NCBI GenBank assembly: GCA_964019055.1
Contig: OZ025218.1
Span: 3,350,669 to 3,414,668 of the forward strand
Source: Anthopleura xanthogrammica
Lineage: Eukaryota; Cnidaria; Anthozoa; Actiniaria; Actiniidae
DNA length: 64,000 nucleotides
Direction: 5' to 3'
The notes beneath the pieces were generated by a model. The model did no database searches. It had not been told where the DNA came from and worked only from the letters and a program-made list of their open reading frames with translations. How positions within the stretch are numbered: position 1 is the stretch's first letter; every line of letters starts with the position of its first letter. Position numbers and translations under genes: made by a program. This document shows positions 21,007-32,899 of the stretch, in pieces.

Positions 21007-22069
21007 GGGGAGAGTCCAATGTGTTGAAGCCATGCCATGATATGCGGATTCGGAAGAAAACAAGAATGAAACTAGAAAAAAAATTATAGCATTCATCGAC
21101 TTCTCACCAAGCGTTGAAGGGTTTGTTTATATTTCAGCTCGACAACTTTTTCGTTCATTTTTATCTACTTTGAATGTTAAGCTTGCAAAAATCAATAGTG
21201 TGGCCCACAAAGTATTAAACAAAGTTTGAAAATGTTTACGGTATAGTGCTTCCGAAGAAAATGTCAATAGTTCAAGATTAGCTACGCAGAACCTTTTATC
21301 TGAGTGGAAGTTCCGATAAAAGAACTAGAAAGCACTGTCCTCCACTGTTTTTATTGAATATGTTAGTTGCTCTAAAAGCGAATAAATCACTTTAGTCCTG
21401 CTATGTTTTTGGCTCAGCTTTCTAGTAGATCGACTGAATTTACATAACAAGTCGCCACAATAAGGCTTTCATGCCCCTAATAAGCTTCTCAAAAGGTAAC
21501 ATTAGATTTTTCTCGTTTTCTCGAATGTTCTGTTGCAGTGAGCAAATGGCACTAAATTAAAGATAGGCTATTATTTGTTTTTCTAAATTAATTTGCCAAA
21601 ACCTGAATACAAAAAAAGAGATCAAGAAATGATTAAGAAGGAAACTGAAAAACCGTGTAAAATAATTTACTATGATACTGACGTTTCGAACGAAATTAGA
21701 AGAAGAGTAAGTTTATATATTATAGGGATGATCAAAAAGAAACAGCATGCGAATAAAACGACAGCACAAAGAAAGCAAAAGGAATCAATCAAAAAGCGAA
21801 GGTTCATTCATCTCATGTGGATTTTGGGTGGCTAACGCGTGAATATGTCCCATTTCTTTAGATTAACGAGACTCATATTGGCAGACTGATTAGATATAAG
21901 TTTTTACTAATGAATACTTAGTAGTATTTCTGCGGATTTTCACTTCATTCTGAGTGTGCTTGGACTTTCATTATGACAGCACAGCACTGCCATCTGGAAA
22001 AACCTTTTTGTAATAAACACAAAATTCATAAATCAAAGTCTGATTTTTTTTCTTCTCGATTTTTCGATG

Positions 22070-22225
22070 TCTCGAACACCGGGCTCGGTGTCGTATGTGA
22101 GAAGACTGCCGGAGTTGCTAGTTGGTTCTCTCCTGTGCTTCGAGGGTTTTTCTCCAGGTTCTCCAGCTTTCCTCCCTTCATTTCCTCCCAAAAATTGACT
22201 TTTAAATTCGGTCCATGCAATTTGG
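22070..22225 (+). mobile_element. tRNA-derived SINE copy, sense
   Basis: The copy in the opposite orientation to most: ACCGGGCTCGGTGTCGTATG, then GTTGGTTCTCTCCTGTGCTT and CGAGGGTTTTTCTCCAGG, ending at a stretch like CAATTTGGATTTCAGTGGAC. Confidence 0.75.
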
Positions 22226-23301
22226 ATTTCAGTGGACGAATTATTTATTAATTTTATTAATTTTTTATCTATTTATTCATATGAATAGGATAAATCCATA
22301 TAAACCTCAATGTTCCTATCTTATGCCCCATTCATACCAACTAACCTTGGTATCAGTATTAATTTATCTACCCAATTTCCTTCGTCGTTTGGTTACCATC
22401 TTTATACAGGGTTAAAACTACATCCCCAAAGTAGTTTAGTTAAAGAAGGTTTGAAAGTTGTTTAGTTAGGCGTACAGGCTGATGGAAGGGCACTAGTTCA
22501 ACTAAACAACCTTTAAACATGTTTAAAGGTCCGGTGTGAACGAGGTATTAGAGTATGATTGAGGTAATTCTAAAAGTACTGGTATGATATCTGGTATATT
22601 TCAAAATCATTTAGAATTGTGAAAATGATACTTCGACTAACTGAAAGAAAAATACGAATCCTCGCAGCAAAATGAATTAATGGAATTTTAATAATATAAA
22701 AGGTGAATATAAAGAAAATCAAATATCACAAATAACACGTTGGCAATCCAAGTATAACTAAATAAACTTGAATAATGAACACTTGAAGTATTATAAATAT
22801 CCTAACGTGGAAATTTTTAAGCAGTCATTTCAGTTTTAAAGATTCAAATTTCAGTGGTTCGAATTCAATTTCGCACACTTAAAAAAAGACATTGAGAACG
22901 AAGAGAACTTGTTTGATTTTCTTTAAAATCAGAAGCAGATTTTCCCGCCCAAAAAAAATAAAAAGTTCAAATTATGCAAGATGGCACTGAAACTTCATGT
23001 TTTCCTAGTTCGGATACGAGTTCGCCGCAGACTTTTAACAAACACATTTCTAACAGAAGGACGTAAACTGGCGTGATTTTATTGTTAGATTTCACCAGGG
23101 GATTTCAACTCCCTGATTTCAATGAAATTTCTTGTTTTCTTCTTACTTGTACAATTCGTAGATTAAAGTATATTTTTGCTGGATTAACTTTACGTGTTAG
23201 AGAAAGGATGAGAGAGATGTGAGAGAGGAGGGAGATAGCTGTTGATTAACAATAAATTGATCAACGTATTCCCGAGTTTCATGATTTTATGAAAGAAAAG
23301 G

Positions 23302-25152
23302 AAGTGAAATACATGCAAGTTATGTTTAATGAAAAGACCAGGAAAAATCTGAAGTAAGTACACTAAGAAGTCTATATTTAAGGCTTTTTTTAAATGACGC
23401 CTTTTACGGTAAGCCTTTTACGATATGTTGTTGCTCATAAAGAGCAGAGAAACACCTGGGCAATGAAACCTGTGAAAACAAGAACAAAAATTCTAAAAAT
23501 GATTTTAAAATCATTTTTAGAATTTCTAGAACTTTTAGGATTTTTAGAATTAAAAGAAATTCAAAACCAAATAACTTAATATAGACTGACTAACCTTAAG
23601 AAGCATTTTCCAAAAATCCACAGCAAAGGAAATAAAAACAGAAGATATATTTTCTTGAAAGTCAGATATTCCACAAAGCCAAAGCAAAATAAACTGTCGA
23701 GCAAGTCTTTTAGGCGCACCCACGAATCGATCCCTTCCTCTTTTACATTTCCTAGCAATATCTCTGGCTATTCAGTGCCATCAGACATATGATATCATAT
23801 TGACACTTGAATGTCCATTCTATTTAAGGTGACTGACTACGTTTGAACGTTCAATTTGAGCCCACGATCTGCGCGCGCACAAAAACCGCATAACAACCTT
23901 CAAAATTTTATTGAGAAACCATACACGTTTTGAACTTCAACAGGGCAAAAAACCCGAATTCTGCACGGGACTCTATATTTTTCTTTGAATTTCCTAAAAC
24001 AACAGGTAGAAATCAATCTTTTGAGAAAGTTTGAAAAAAAAACGTAATTATTAGAATTTATAAAAAAAGGGTTTTTGTTGTTGTCGTTTGAGTACGATTT
24101 TCGGTTTATTTAGTTAACAAGATGCTGAATTTTTAGCCTATTTTTAAACGTTTCTTCAAATATTTTGAGTTAGTCTTTGAAAATAATGTTTAAAGTAGAT
24201 GTCCTGAGAAAATTGCTTCCAGAGCTTTTTTAATTTTTGAGTTATTATTTTTTGTGTGCAAAGCTTGATTTCCGTCATTTTTCTTTCGAAAACTTGTCAA
24301 GATGGTCATTTTCAAAATTCATTATCTCGAAAACGAGCTCGGGACACCCCATTTTTCTTTTCATTTTTGTAATCAACGTTAAATTCTGTGTAAAATATCT
24401 TTCTAAGGACATTTTGTAATTATTCCTTGCTAAAGTAGTCAGTCACCTTAATGAGAAATTTTAAGGTAGTCCTTATAACTGATAACTATAGTGTATTTTC
24501 GAAATTAGGCATTGGGTAAAAAAAACTATTATAATGTTAAAATTAAAGTGAAATACATGCAAGTTACGTTTAATGAAAAGACCAGGAAAAATCTGAAGTA
24601 AGTACACTAAGAAGTCTATATTTAAGGCTTTTTTTAAATGACGCCTTTTGCGGTAAGCGATCGATGTTGTTGCTCATAAAGAGCAGAGAAACACCTGGGC
24701 AATGAAATCTGTGAAAACAAGAACAAAAATTCTAAAAATGATTTCAAAATCATTTTTAGAATTTCTAGAACTTTTAGAATTTTTAGAATTAAAAGAAATT
24801 CAAAATCAAATAACTTAATATAGACTGACTAACCTTAAGAAGCATTTTCCAAAAATCCACAGCAAAGGAAATAAAAACAGAAGATATATTTTCTTGAAAG
24901 TCAGATATTCCACAAAGCCAAAGCAAAATAAACTGTCGAGCAAGTCTTTTAGGTGCACCCACGAATCGATCCCTTCCTCTTTTACATTTCCTAGCAATAT
25001 CTCTGGCTATTCAGTGCCATCAGACATGTGATATCATATTGACACTTGAATGTCCATAATTTTTTATGAGAAATTTTAAGATAGTCCTAATAACTGATAA
25101 CTATAGTGTATCTTCGAAATTAGGCATTGGGTAAAAAAACTATTATAATGTT
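23302..25152 (+). repeat. tandem duplication of about 610 bp
   Basis: Copy 1 spans 23302-24535, copy 2 spans 24547-25152. Copies are about 97% alike by eye. Copy 1 is longer because a 619-bp element sits in it. Each copy contains the same 60-codon minus-strand frame (23576-23758, 24815-24997), one residue different, and a 32-base palindrome built on TTCTAAAAATGATTTT. Confidence 0.9.
23828..24446. mobile_element. TTAA-flanked element (piggyBac-like MITE)
   Basis: 619 bp with perfect 13-bp inverted ends GGTGACTGACTAC, flanked by TTAA on both sides. A TTAA target and 13-bp ends are typical of piggyBac-type movement; no transposase frame is present, so it is non-autonomous. The paralogous site in copy 2 of the duplication lacks it. 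Confidence 0.85.
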
Positions 25153-25934
25153 GATGACTTTTAACTAAAAATAGAGGACCAGTCCAGTGATTCGTCGGTT
25201 TTTCTGAAGTGCACCTGCGCCATTGAATAAGAAAAGCGTGTGGAGAATTCATCAGCATCTATGATCTTAGATTTTCTCATTCAATAATTCATCAATACCA
25301 TGAAACATATGTCACACAAAATTTGTTTGCCGTCAGACCCCTGTAGTGAGCCTCACGGCAAAAGTCAAAAAAATGCTCTAAAACGCGTCAGAAAAATAAA
25401 TAACGTTCATGTCCCATGAGTGAGTGAACAAAGTTTATTTTGACATCATTTTATTTCAAAAACATCCCCGGAAACTATATTTTTGTAAAGCTGGAAATTA
25501 CTCGATAACTCAAAATTATAATGAACAAACACCACCACAGGAGACCAACGATAACACAGGAAACCCAAAATGAACTCAGTGAACTCACATATACCTAGTA
25601 TGGTAGGCTCAAACCGTCATCATTCTTGGATAGGTTAGTGCTTTCTAGCGTTTTCAAGTCTTAGATAGGCTATTCAGTGTTGTGTTTTGAACAGGGTATG
25701 TTTTTGCAAGATATTATCCCGGAGACTGGCATGGATTAAGCCAGTTTTAGGGGGAACGCTAAAACAGGCTTCATCCAAATTCTAACCAGGCAGGGCGTTA
25801 GAGGCATAACTTCTCAAAGGTCAGCTAAGATTACTTTACTTTATTTCACATTTTGACGATTTTATTGTGGTTTTTTTTAGATCCCCATACATTTTCTCAT
25901 AATATGACACCACAGAAACCCAGCTTGGGCTACC

Positions 25935-26042
25935 TGTGCTCAATTTGGAGGACAAGACAATAGGTTCCAATTCTCAGGAATATAAAATCCTTTTGTTTTG
26001 TCCTCCAAATTGAGCTGCTTTTACGTCACGCGTGAAAGGGGT
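25935..26042. mobile_element. CTCAATTTGGAGG foldback element
   Basis: CTCAATTTGGAGGACAAGAC near 25941 and TGTCCTCCAAATTGAGCTGC near 26000, with a damaged left end joined to GGGCTACCTGTG. Confidence 0.72.
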
Positions 26043-26195
26043 TTCTTACAGCGCTTTCCAAGACGTTTTGGTGGACGTCAATCAAAGTGTTTAATTTCCA
26101 TACGATTTCGTGCCTGTGATTGGGAAGCGCTGTTAACCAGTCTACAAAAAAATACGCGGTCATGACTACATGTAGCTATTGCTAGCTGTATTGAC

Positions 26196-26328
26196 CGAAT
26201 GCCAATATGCCAATATGCCAATATGCCAATATGCCAATATGCCAATATGCCAATATGCCAATATGCCAATATGCCAATATGCCAATATGCCAATATGCCA
26301 ATATGCCAATATGCCAATATGCCAATAT
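26196..26328 (+). repeat. 9-bp CAATATGCC array
   Basis: About 15 perfect copies of CAATATGCC. Confidence 0.95.
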
Positions 26329-27267
26329 AGCCGCCACTGACTTTCAGAAATAATAACATAATCTTAAAAAATAAGCACCAGCATATTTATATCATTGCCA
26401 GAAATATGGGACATGAGCCTGCTCATACATGCGCAATGATGCGTTTCAGCTTACAAAATAGCCGCCGAGTCTTATAGGAAATGTATGGGGAATATAGAGC
26501 TTCCTCTATTTACGGCGAATAGGGTTTTATTTCCTCTAAGCTCCACATCGCGACAAACAACCCACCCTACAAGCTACTAAATAAGCGTAAAATGATCATT
26601 GAATCATGCGACATATTGGTTCCCGGACTACTTGCCTTCGAAAGGCTTCGAAAGCTCTAGATTCCATACATCGTCTATAAATCTGGCCACACTTGACCCC
26701 AAAATCGTCTTATTTGAGCTCGAAAAAATTTAAAAGTAAAAGAGCTCCACCTCGATATCACCAAACGAGTGTTTAATAAATCCAAAACCGCTCAAAATAG
26801 ACAGCATGCCTTCAGAATGTAGGTTCCCAAGAAGCTTGAAGTTAGGTTAAATTTTAAGCGATTCGACGCGTTGTTAGCTCGTAGTTTTCAGTTAAAAATG
26901 ACAAGAAACCACAGAGAACTGCTCCAAACAGCTTCAAAACCCCCTAAATATCGCCATTTTGTTTTTACAAGCTCCTATTGACTGCTGAGATACAATAAGG
27001 GAGCTTAAAGTAACGATTTACGTTTGAAACTTGTTTCTTGTCCTTCATGGGCTTCCTGTGGTGAGGCTTATCAACAGAAAAATAATAGTTGTTCTTTTGA
27101 TTGTCAAGTAACTATTTTTTGGCAAGAATTGTTTTACTAACATCATAGTTGAATATAAATATGTGCTTGGAAACCATGTAGTTATATTTTTCCTCTAGAA
27201 AACCACTTCATTTTCATTCATGCGTAACACCGCTGACAATGTCCAATATTTCTGGCAATGTACAGAC

Positions 27268-27378
27268 AAGAGACAGAGAGACAGAGACAGAGACAGAGAC
27301 AGAGACAGAGACAGAGACAGAGACAGAGACAGAGACAGAGACAGAGACAGAGACAGAGACAGAGACAGAGACAGAGAG
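27268..27378 (+). repeat. GAGACA hexamer array
   Basis: About 17 copies of GAGACA, creating a spurious Arg-Asp frame on + and Ser-Leu on -. Confidence 0.95.
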
Positions 27379-27547
27379 AAAAAAAGAGAGAGTAATCTTT
27401 GTAAACAGTTTGACATAGACCTTTTTTGCATTAAACTATTTTCGAACTTCGCGCAAGCTAAAGTAAAAGCGACAATAAAGATTGTACTAGGCCATAGGAG
27501 CTCCGAATTTAGGGAGTGCCTAAATTGATATATTTTATTGATATACT

Positions 27548-27553
27548 TTTATT
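27548..27553 (-). terminator. candidate polyadenylation signal of the lectin gene
   Basis: AATAAA on the minus strand about 155 bases past the stop at 27708; another lies at 27534-27539. Assignment is by position only. Confidence 0.5.
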
Positions 27554-27707
27554 TAGATTAACCAAGGTTAACTACGTGATACAAGTTGGCTTTAGTTTTC
27601 TTTCTTTCTTTAGGAGCATGCTCTCAACGTCTTAGCGCTGACCAGCATGATGTTAAATGATTGTCCCGATGTGTAGGAATGCCTCTTGGATCGGTGTGAC
27701 CACACAA

Positions 27708-27943
27708 CTATTCTTTTTTACGGCAAATAAAGGGCAGTTCCTGGCCGCAAGGTTGGTCGGACCAGGAGTATTTGTCGCTTGATAGCAAAATAGCCGCACA
27801 ATCTTCAAAATGGAATTCGTCATTCGGTTCGTTTATGTCCCAGTTCTCGTAGGTCACTGCTGATCCATCGCTGTATACAAAGTTTCCTTCATCAGCCAAG
27901 TCGTTTAGACCAATCCATACACCTTTGAATTTGTCCCATCTCC
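27708..27943 (-). CDS. lectin gene exon 6: C-terminal half of the lectin domain
   Basis: After ATACACAG reads RWDKFKGVWIGLNDLADEGN, then the DGS and ENWDINEPNDEF motifs, and closes with WSDQPCGQELPFICRKKE and a stop. The EPN triplet and WSD are Ca2+/sugar contacts in the family. Confidence 0.92.
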
Positions 27944-30900
27944 CTGTGTATATAGATCAAAAATCTGATCACACTAATGATGCATCAATCAACGGCATGC
28001 CACAGGTAACCCAGGTTATCAACTTTTATAAGAGAATGTATGTAGTAAATAGACTTTGCTAAGATCTAGATTTTGTAGATTTCACTAAGATTTTGAAAAT
28101 AAATTAGCTTCGGGTATATTAAAAAAAAACAGTATTACATACATTCTCTTATAAAACTGGATAGCCTGGGTTACCTGTGGAAAAACTTAAAAACCTCCGC
28201 CATTTTGCTTCCCACAATCCTACACTAGACGAGTGTCATAGCGGAGTGAACTGCTCAAGCCAAGACAACATAACTGTGCGGAATTTTTTTAACACAATGA
28301 ATTATAGGACTCATGGAAACTGAACTTTTCAACTCAGTATAATCTTCGATAGCCTTTGGGGGGGGGGGGGTTGCTGAGGCACTTATTTGCCCCCTGGGGA
28401 CTGGGCAACGCTTTTTGGTAGACAGCAGCCACAGTGCCATAAATTCAAAAGAATCAGGGAAAATAATAAAAGGGTCGCACCAATATTTGGATGAGCGGTC
28501 CCATAATAGCCACTTGTGCAGGGGTGTTCTGTATTACTAGTTGGTGGGCTACCTGTGGTACAGGAACCCAGTTAATACTGACAAAGGTTGTAATATCGTT
28601 GTACATACCAATTCGTTTGGCAGCGACTCTGTCTTTTTCAGCACCCCAGCTATGAATCACCAGCTCTCTTAAGTATCCATGGAAAACGGTACTTTGGTTT
28701 CTATCAATTCCAATGTCGTATCTGTGTCGAGGGTTAACAAGGTTGGTGTTGATAACATAGTTTGGAACTATGTATCGTGCTTTCTGTTCACCATTTATTC
28801 GGATGAGCAAAAATCTGCTAGGACTGCTCCAGGAAAACATCACGTGGACCCAAACGTTGAAAGCAATCGAGCTGTTGAAATGATAAAAAATTCAATAAGG
28901 AAAAATTCAAGAGAAAGAAGTAACGAATAAATGACTGATTGAACGATTAACGAAAGAGCGAACGAACGTACGAACAAACGAACGAAAGAATGGATGAATG
29001 GATAGATGAATGAATGAACATCAAAATTATAGTATGATTTAATCAATCGAGCTGTTGAAACAATACAGGAAAAATTCAAGAGAGAGAAGAAACGAATAAC
29101 TGAATGATTGAACGAACGAAAGAGCGAACGAACGAACAAACGAACGAAAGAATAAATGGATAGATAGATGAATGAATGAGCGGCAAAATTATATTATGAT
29201 TTTATTCATTTGTGCTACGCAGTCGACATGTAATGCTGAAAGCGTATTCAGAAGATCTGCGTTATACAAAAAGTACATGAAGATTTCACGGTTCATCAAA
29301 ATATGAATCTCATCAACATGCATCCTATTAACATACATCTCATCAACATGCATCTTATTAACATACATCTCATTAACATACATCTGACTAACATGCATCT
29401 CATTAACATACATCTCATTAACATGCATCTTATTAACATACATCTCATTAACATACATCTGACTAGCATGCATCTGACTAACATGCATCTCATTAACATA
29501 CATCTCATTAACATGCATCTTATTAACATACAACTCATTAACATAATCTCATTAACATGCATATCATTAACATGCATCTTATTAACATACATCTCATTAA
29601 CATAATCTCATTAACATACAACTCATTAACATAATCTCATTAACATGCATCTCATTAACATAATCTCATTAACATGCATCTCATTAACATGCATCTCATT
29701 AACATGCATCTCATTAACATGCATCTCATTAACATGCATCTCATTAACATGCATCTTATTAACATACATCTCATTAACATGCATCTCATTAACATGCATC
29801 TCATTAACATACATCTCATTAACATGCATCTTATTAACATACATCTCATTAACATGCATCTCATCAACATGCATCCTATTAACATACATCTCATCAACAT
29901 GCATCTTATTAACATACATCTCATTAACATGCATCTCATTAACATGCATCTCATTAACATGCATCTCATTAACATGCATCTCATTAACATGCATCTCATT
30001 AACATGCATCTCATTAACATGCATCTCATTAACATGCATCTCATTAACATGCATCTCATTAACATGCATCTCATTAACATGCATCTCATTAACGTACTTC
30101 CCATGTACCATTTCGGTCTCTGTTTCTATATTCTTTGTTTTAATAAGATAATAATAATAATAATATTTTATATAGCGTCAATATCCTTATAGTTCAACAA
30201 CGCTTTACATATTTAAAATAGAGTTAGGAATATTTAATCTAATGTATTTAAAACAAGCTAAGAAATATTATAAAAAGCCAAATAACGGCAGAACACATAA
30301 ATCCTTGCATAGAAGAATTCATATATAATAACATATTTTAGATTTTAAATCCGAAAATAGCTTTGCAATTGAGTGTATGTACTAAATGAAAAACAATAGA
30401 GGAAAGAAAACTAACAATTAACTGTTTCCGAGAGAAATTAAAGAAATGTTTATTTCAAGGAGGAAGCTCACAGCTCAAAACTAACAAAATCAGCTGTGTT
30501 GATGAGTCACTTTTACCTGTAATTCACCTGAGCAAACACGCCAGATTTAAAATGCAGGTGTGCAGAAACGGTGCCATTGTTATTCACCAGCACAGAAAAC
30601 TGATAAGGAGAAGACCAGTCACCGGAGATAAGGCCAGACGAATCTGGTTTTAGAAGCTTGACCCAGGCCCCGACACTGAAGCTACGTTCTATCAAGTCAA
30701 TAAAAGGCGTGGTAGCAAAGCTTGTGTTCTTTCCATCAAGATACAAAGCTTGGTAACCATCAACAGTTTTGATTTGAGCTTCGCCGTGGAATCTAAGAGT
30801 CATATTTATGTGATTAGTATAGATGATGTTGGTGATGTAGATACCGGTTATATATAATCTTACTTTATTTGGACGTCTGTTCCATCAAGCTTCCATAATC

Positions 30901-32717
30901 CAATAAGTCGAGTATGTGTTGCATTACCTTAAACGAATGCAAAACTCTGATCAGTTACACCACACCACACCACACCACACCACACCACACCACACCACAC
31001 CACACCACACCACACCACACCACACCACACCACACCACACCACACCACACCACACCACACCACACCACACCACACCACATCACACCACACCACACCACAC
31101 CACACCACACCACACCACACCACACCACACCACACCACACCACACCACACCACACCACACCACACCACACCACACTACACTACACTACACTACACTACAC
31201 TACACTACACTACACTACACTACACTAAACTACACTACACTGCACTACACTACACTACATTACACTACACTCGCTACACTACACTACTACCCAATACATC
31301 ACCATATATCCACCCACTACACCACACTACTACCTACCAACCTACCACCCCACACTATGACCTACCCGTCACCACCCACTACAACACAACCACCTACCAC
31401 ATAACATTACCAACCACAACACCACACCACACTACTACCCAAATTACATTACCAACAACCACATCACACTATTTCAATCACCTTGCGGAGCAGCAGGCAA
31501 AATTATCGAGTCTATGAAATGTTTTTCTTCCTGGCTCGCAATGGATGCCAAGTCTGCTTGGTGTGCTTGACAGAATAGCCTTGCCTCATTCCATGTCATT
31601 CGGTCTTTGCCCAAGTAGAACAAGGATGAATTAAATCTGTGCCAGTCAAAGTGTTTGTCCAGGCAGACTTGTGACGTGCAGCCGTCTCTCCTCTGAAATA
31701 TCCAACAAATTATATATTTTTCTTGTCCAAATAACTATCTTACATTTCAACTTCCAAGCGAATTCGCGAATCAGCCATCTAAGTCCATGGCATGCCGGGA
31801 TCTAAAGTCTATTCTACTCTGTATGTACTGTAAATCCTTTATTAAACCCCTCCCTCCTCTTAAATATCCTCCCTTCCCCCTTCACAACTAAATTTACAAT
31901 AATGGTAACTCATGCTTGCGAGACTAACACAAGTGAATCAAATGTTGAAAATACCATTGTAAGTGTTCAGTGTAATTTGAACAATGCATATACCATGCCA
32001 TTAGCATCCCTATAGATTATGTGAGACAATCAATAGAGTAATAATTCCGTTTAATCCTAAGTTTACCGCCGTGTTAGAATGAAGTTATCATATCATATTA
32101 TATCCTGATACGTAGGACTTACTGCGTTTAGGCTAAATCAATAACCCCCTCCCATTCTATTAAGCTCCCCTCTCAAATAAGCACCCTCTCAAACGTGCCT
32201 TAAATAAGAAAGCTCTCCTGGGGGCTTAAGGTATCAGGATATGTTTTAGGACCCCTATACGCGCCACCTTAAATTTCGCACGGGCTTATTCATGTCAAAA
32301 AAGGCTAGTCAGTCCAGAACAATAAATACTCAAATTGGTTGCCATATTTCGATTCGGTGTATGTATGCCTATTCACGTACGCTCATAGAATCAATTCATT
32401 GTATTTACCGTTATCTCGTCATACTCGCAGCTGAAATTGGAGACCATGGAGTCAGGACGAAGAGTTTTGGATGAGTTGTTCAAATCGCACGTTTCTTTTC
32501 CATTGTTGTCTCGGCAGAAGTTAACAGAGAGACAGTCATTTGTTTCCGCACACTTCTCGACGCACGTCATGTAATTTGTTTCAACAGTTTCGGTCACGTG
32601 ACCTAAGAGAGCCTCGCTGTGATGTCGCAAGAAGATGACGTTTTGACTGCACTTAGTTTCAGCCCACAGCAGTTGCATGAGGACGAAAATCAGCAGGCCT
32701 ACAAGGGAAGGCTTCAT
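27708..32717 (-). CDS. secreted PAN/apple, C-type lectin and laminin-G protein
   Basis: Predicted extracellular carbohydrate-binding protein. Six minus-strand exons join in phase to 452 residues: 32717-32409 (signal peptide and PAN/apple), 31692-31482 (N-terminal half of a C-type lectin domain), 30927-30864, 30792-30517 and 28871-28609 (laminin-G-like domain), 27943-27708 (C-terminal half of the lectin domain). The start is M at 32717, giving a clean signal peptide (MKPSLVGLLIFVLMQLLWAE). The lectin half-domains carry RMTWNEARLFCQ, EPN and WSDQPCGQELPFIC; EPN usually marks mannose-type specificity with Ca2+. The laminin-G exons sit between the halves with phase-1 introns on both sides, so a transcript without them (251 residues) would restore an ordinary lectin domain. 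Which form is made is unknown. Confidence 0.85.
28000..28180. mobile_element. foldback MITE, CCACAGGTAACCCAG type
   Basis: Arms CCACAGGTAACCCAGGTTAT and TATAAGAGAATGTATGTA with complements ATACATTCTCTTATAAAACT and GCCTGGGTTACCTGTGG. It lies in the last lectin-gene intron. Confidence 0.82.
28609..28871 (-). CDS. lectin gene exon 5: laminin-G domain, second half
   Basis: Reads AFNVWVHVMFSW, RFLLIRINGEQ and FHGYLRELVIHSWG, typical laminin-G-3 motifs. Acceptor TTTCAACAG, donor GTATGT, ends in phase 1. The acceptor region is duplicated 180 bases upstream in the intron. Confidence 0.88.
28864..29208 (+). repeat. two-copy tandem repeat with GAAC-rich tail
   Basis: Two units of about 170-180 bp, each starting AATCGAGCTGTTGAAA and containing a GAACGAAC/GAAAGAATGGAT run. 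The first unit overlaps the laminin-G exon 5 splice acceptor. Confidence 0.85.
29300..30098 (+). repeat. 15-bp CTCATTAACATGCAT array
   Basis: About 50 copies of a 15-bp unit with variants (CTTATTAACATACAT, CTGACTAACATGCAT). Long frames in several phases here are artefacts of a repeat length divisible by three. It sits in a laminin-G intron. Confidence 0.95.
30517..30792 (-). CDS. lectin gene exon 4: laminin-G domain, first half
   Basis: Reads FHGEAQIKTVDGYQALYLDG, then RSFSVGAWVK and GDWSSPYQFSVLVNNNG, the strands of a concanavalin-like laminin-G fold. Phase 2 to phase 2. Confidence 0.85.
30864..30927 (-). CDS. lectin gene exon 3: laminin-G start
   Basis: A 64-base exon reading NATHTRLIGLWKLDGTDVQI, the usual GLWxLDG opening of laminin-G-3 type domains. 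Phase 1 in, phase 2 out, both matching the neighbours. The acceptor (TTTAAG) has a weak pyrimidine tract. Confidence 0.72.
30957..31270 (+). repeat. ACACC/ACACT pentamer array
   Basis: More than 40 copies of CACAC-type pentamers, mutating to ACACT near 31175. It spans part of the intron between lectin exons 2 and 3 and is followed by degenerate CA-rich sequence to about 31470. Confidence 0.95.
31482..31692 (-). CDS. lectin gene exon 2: N-terminal half of the C-type lectin domain
   Basis: Starts after TATTTCAG; reads FDWHRFNSSLFYLGKDRMTW, NEARLFCQAHQADLASIASQ and EEKHFIDSI, the classic first half of a lectin domain. Ends in phase 1. Confidence 0.9.
32409..32717 (-). CDS. lectin gene exon 1: signal peptide and PAN/apple domain
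   Basis: Hydrophobic signal, then a cysteine pattern (TKCSQN, YMTCVEKCAETNDCLSVNFC, KETCDL, FSCEYDE) that fits PAN/apple domains. Ends in phase 0 at GTAAAT. An upstream in-frame M at 32750 would spoil the signal, so 32717 is preferred. Confidence 0.88.
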
Positions 32718-32825
32718 GGTTTGGATCCTGAAGGCAAAGATATGAAGCAAATAATTATTCGTGTGTGGGAACCCTGTGTAATGTGGCTGTCACGTGACAG
32801 TTACTTCTCGTTTTTTTTTTTTTTT

Positions 32826-32829
32826 TTGG

Positions 32830-32897
<68 letters not shown>
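32826..32897 (+). repeat. CT dinucleotide run
   Basis: About 34 CT units preceded by a T run, some 110 bases upstream of the lectin start codon on the minus strand, where it reads GA. Confidence 0.95.

Positions 32898-32899
<2 letters not shown>

Larger units (their letters stand above)
20379..27707. other. intergenic region upstream of the GPCR
   Basis: About 7.3 kb between two minus-strand genes. It holds a GA/GATGCTTTAGAAAA array, a SINE, the 610-bp tandem duplication with a TTAA element, a foldback MITE, a 9-bp array and a GAGACA array. Open frames here are short and unrecognised. The GPCR promoter is presumably here but I cannot place it. Confidence 0.7.

Noticed and set aside
21593..21835. 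80-codon lysine-rich + strand frame
   Set aside because: No recognisable domain, no splice or promoter evidence; low-complexity AT-rich sequence.
29626..30192. Open frames of 149-172 codons on both strands
   Set aside because: They come from the 15-bp array; a repeat length divisible by three keeps every frame open. No promoter, start context or non-repeat part supports a gene.
30914..31404. 162-codon His/Thr-rich frame and Val/Trp/Cys frames opposite
   Set aside because: Pure pentamer repeat translation inside a lectin-gene intron.
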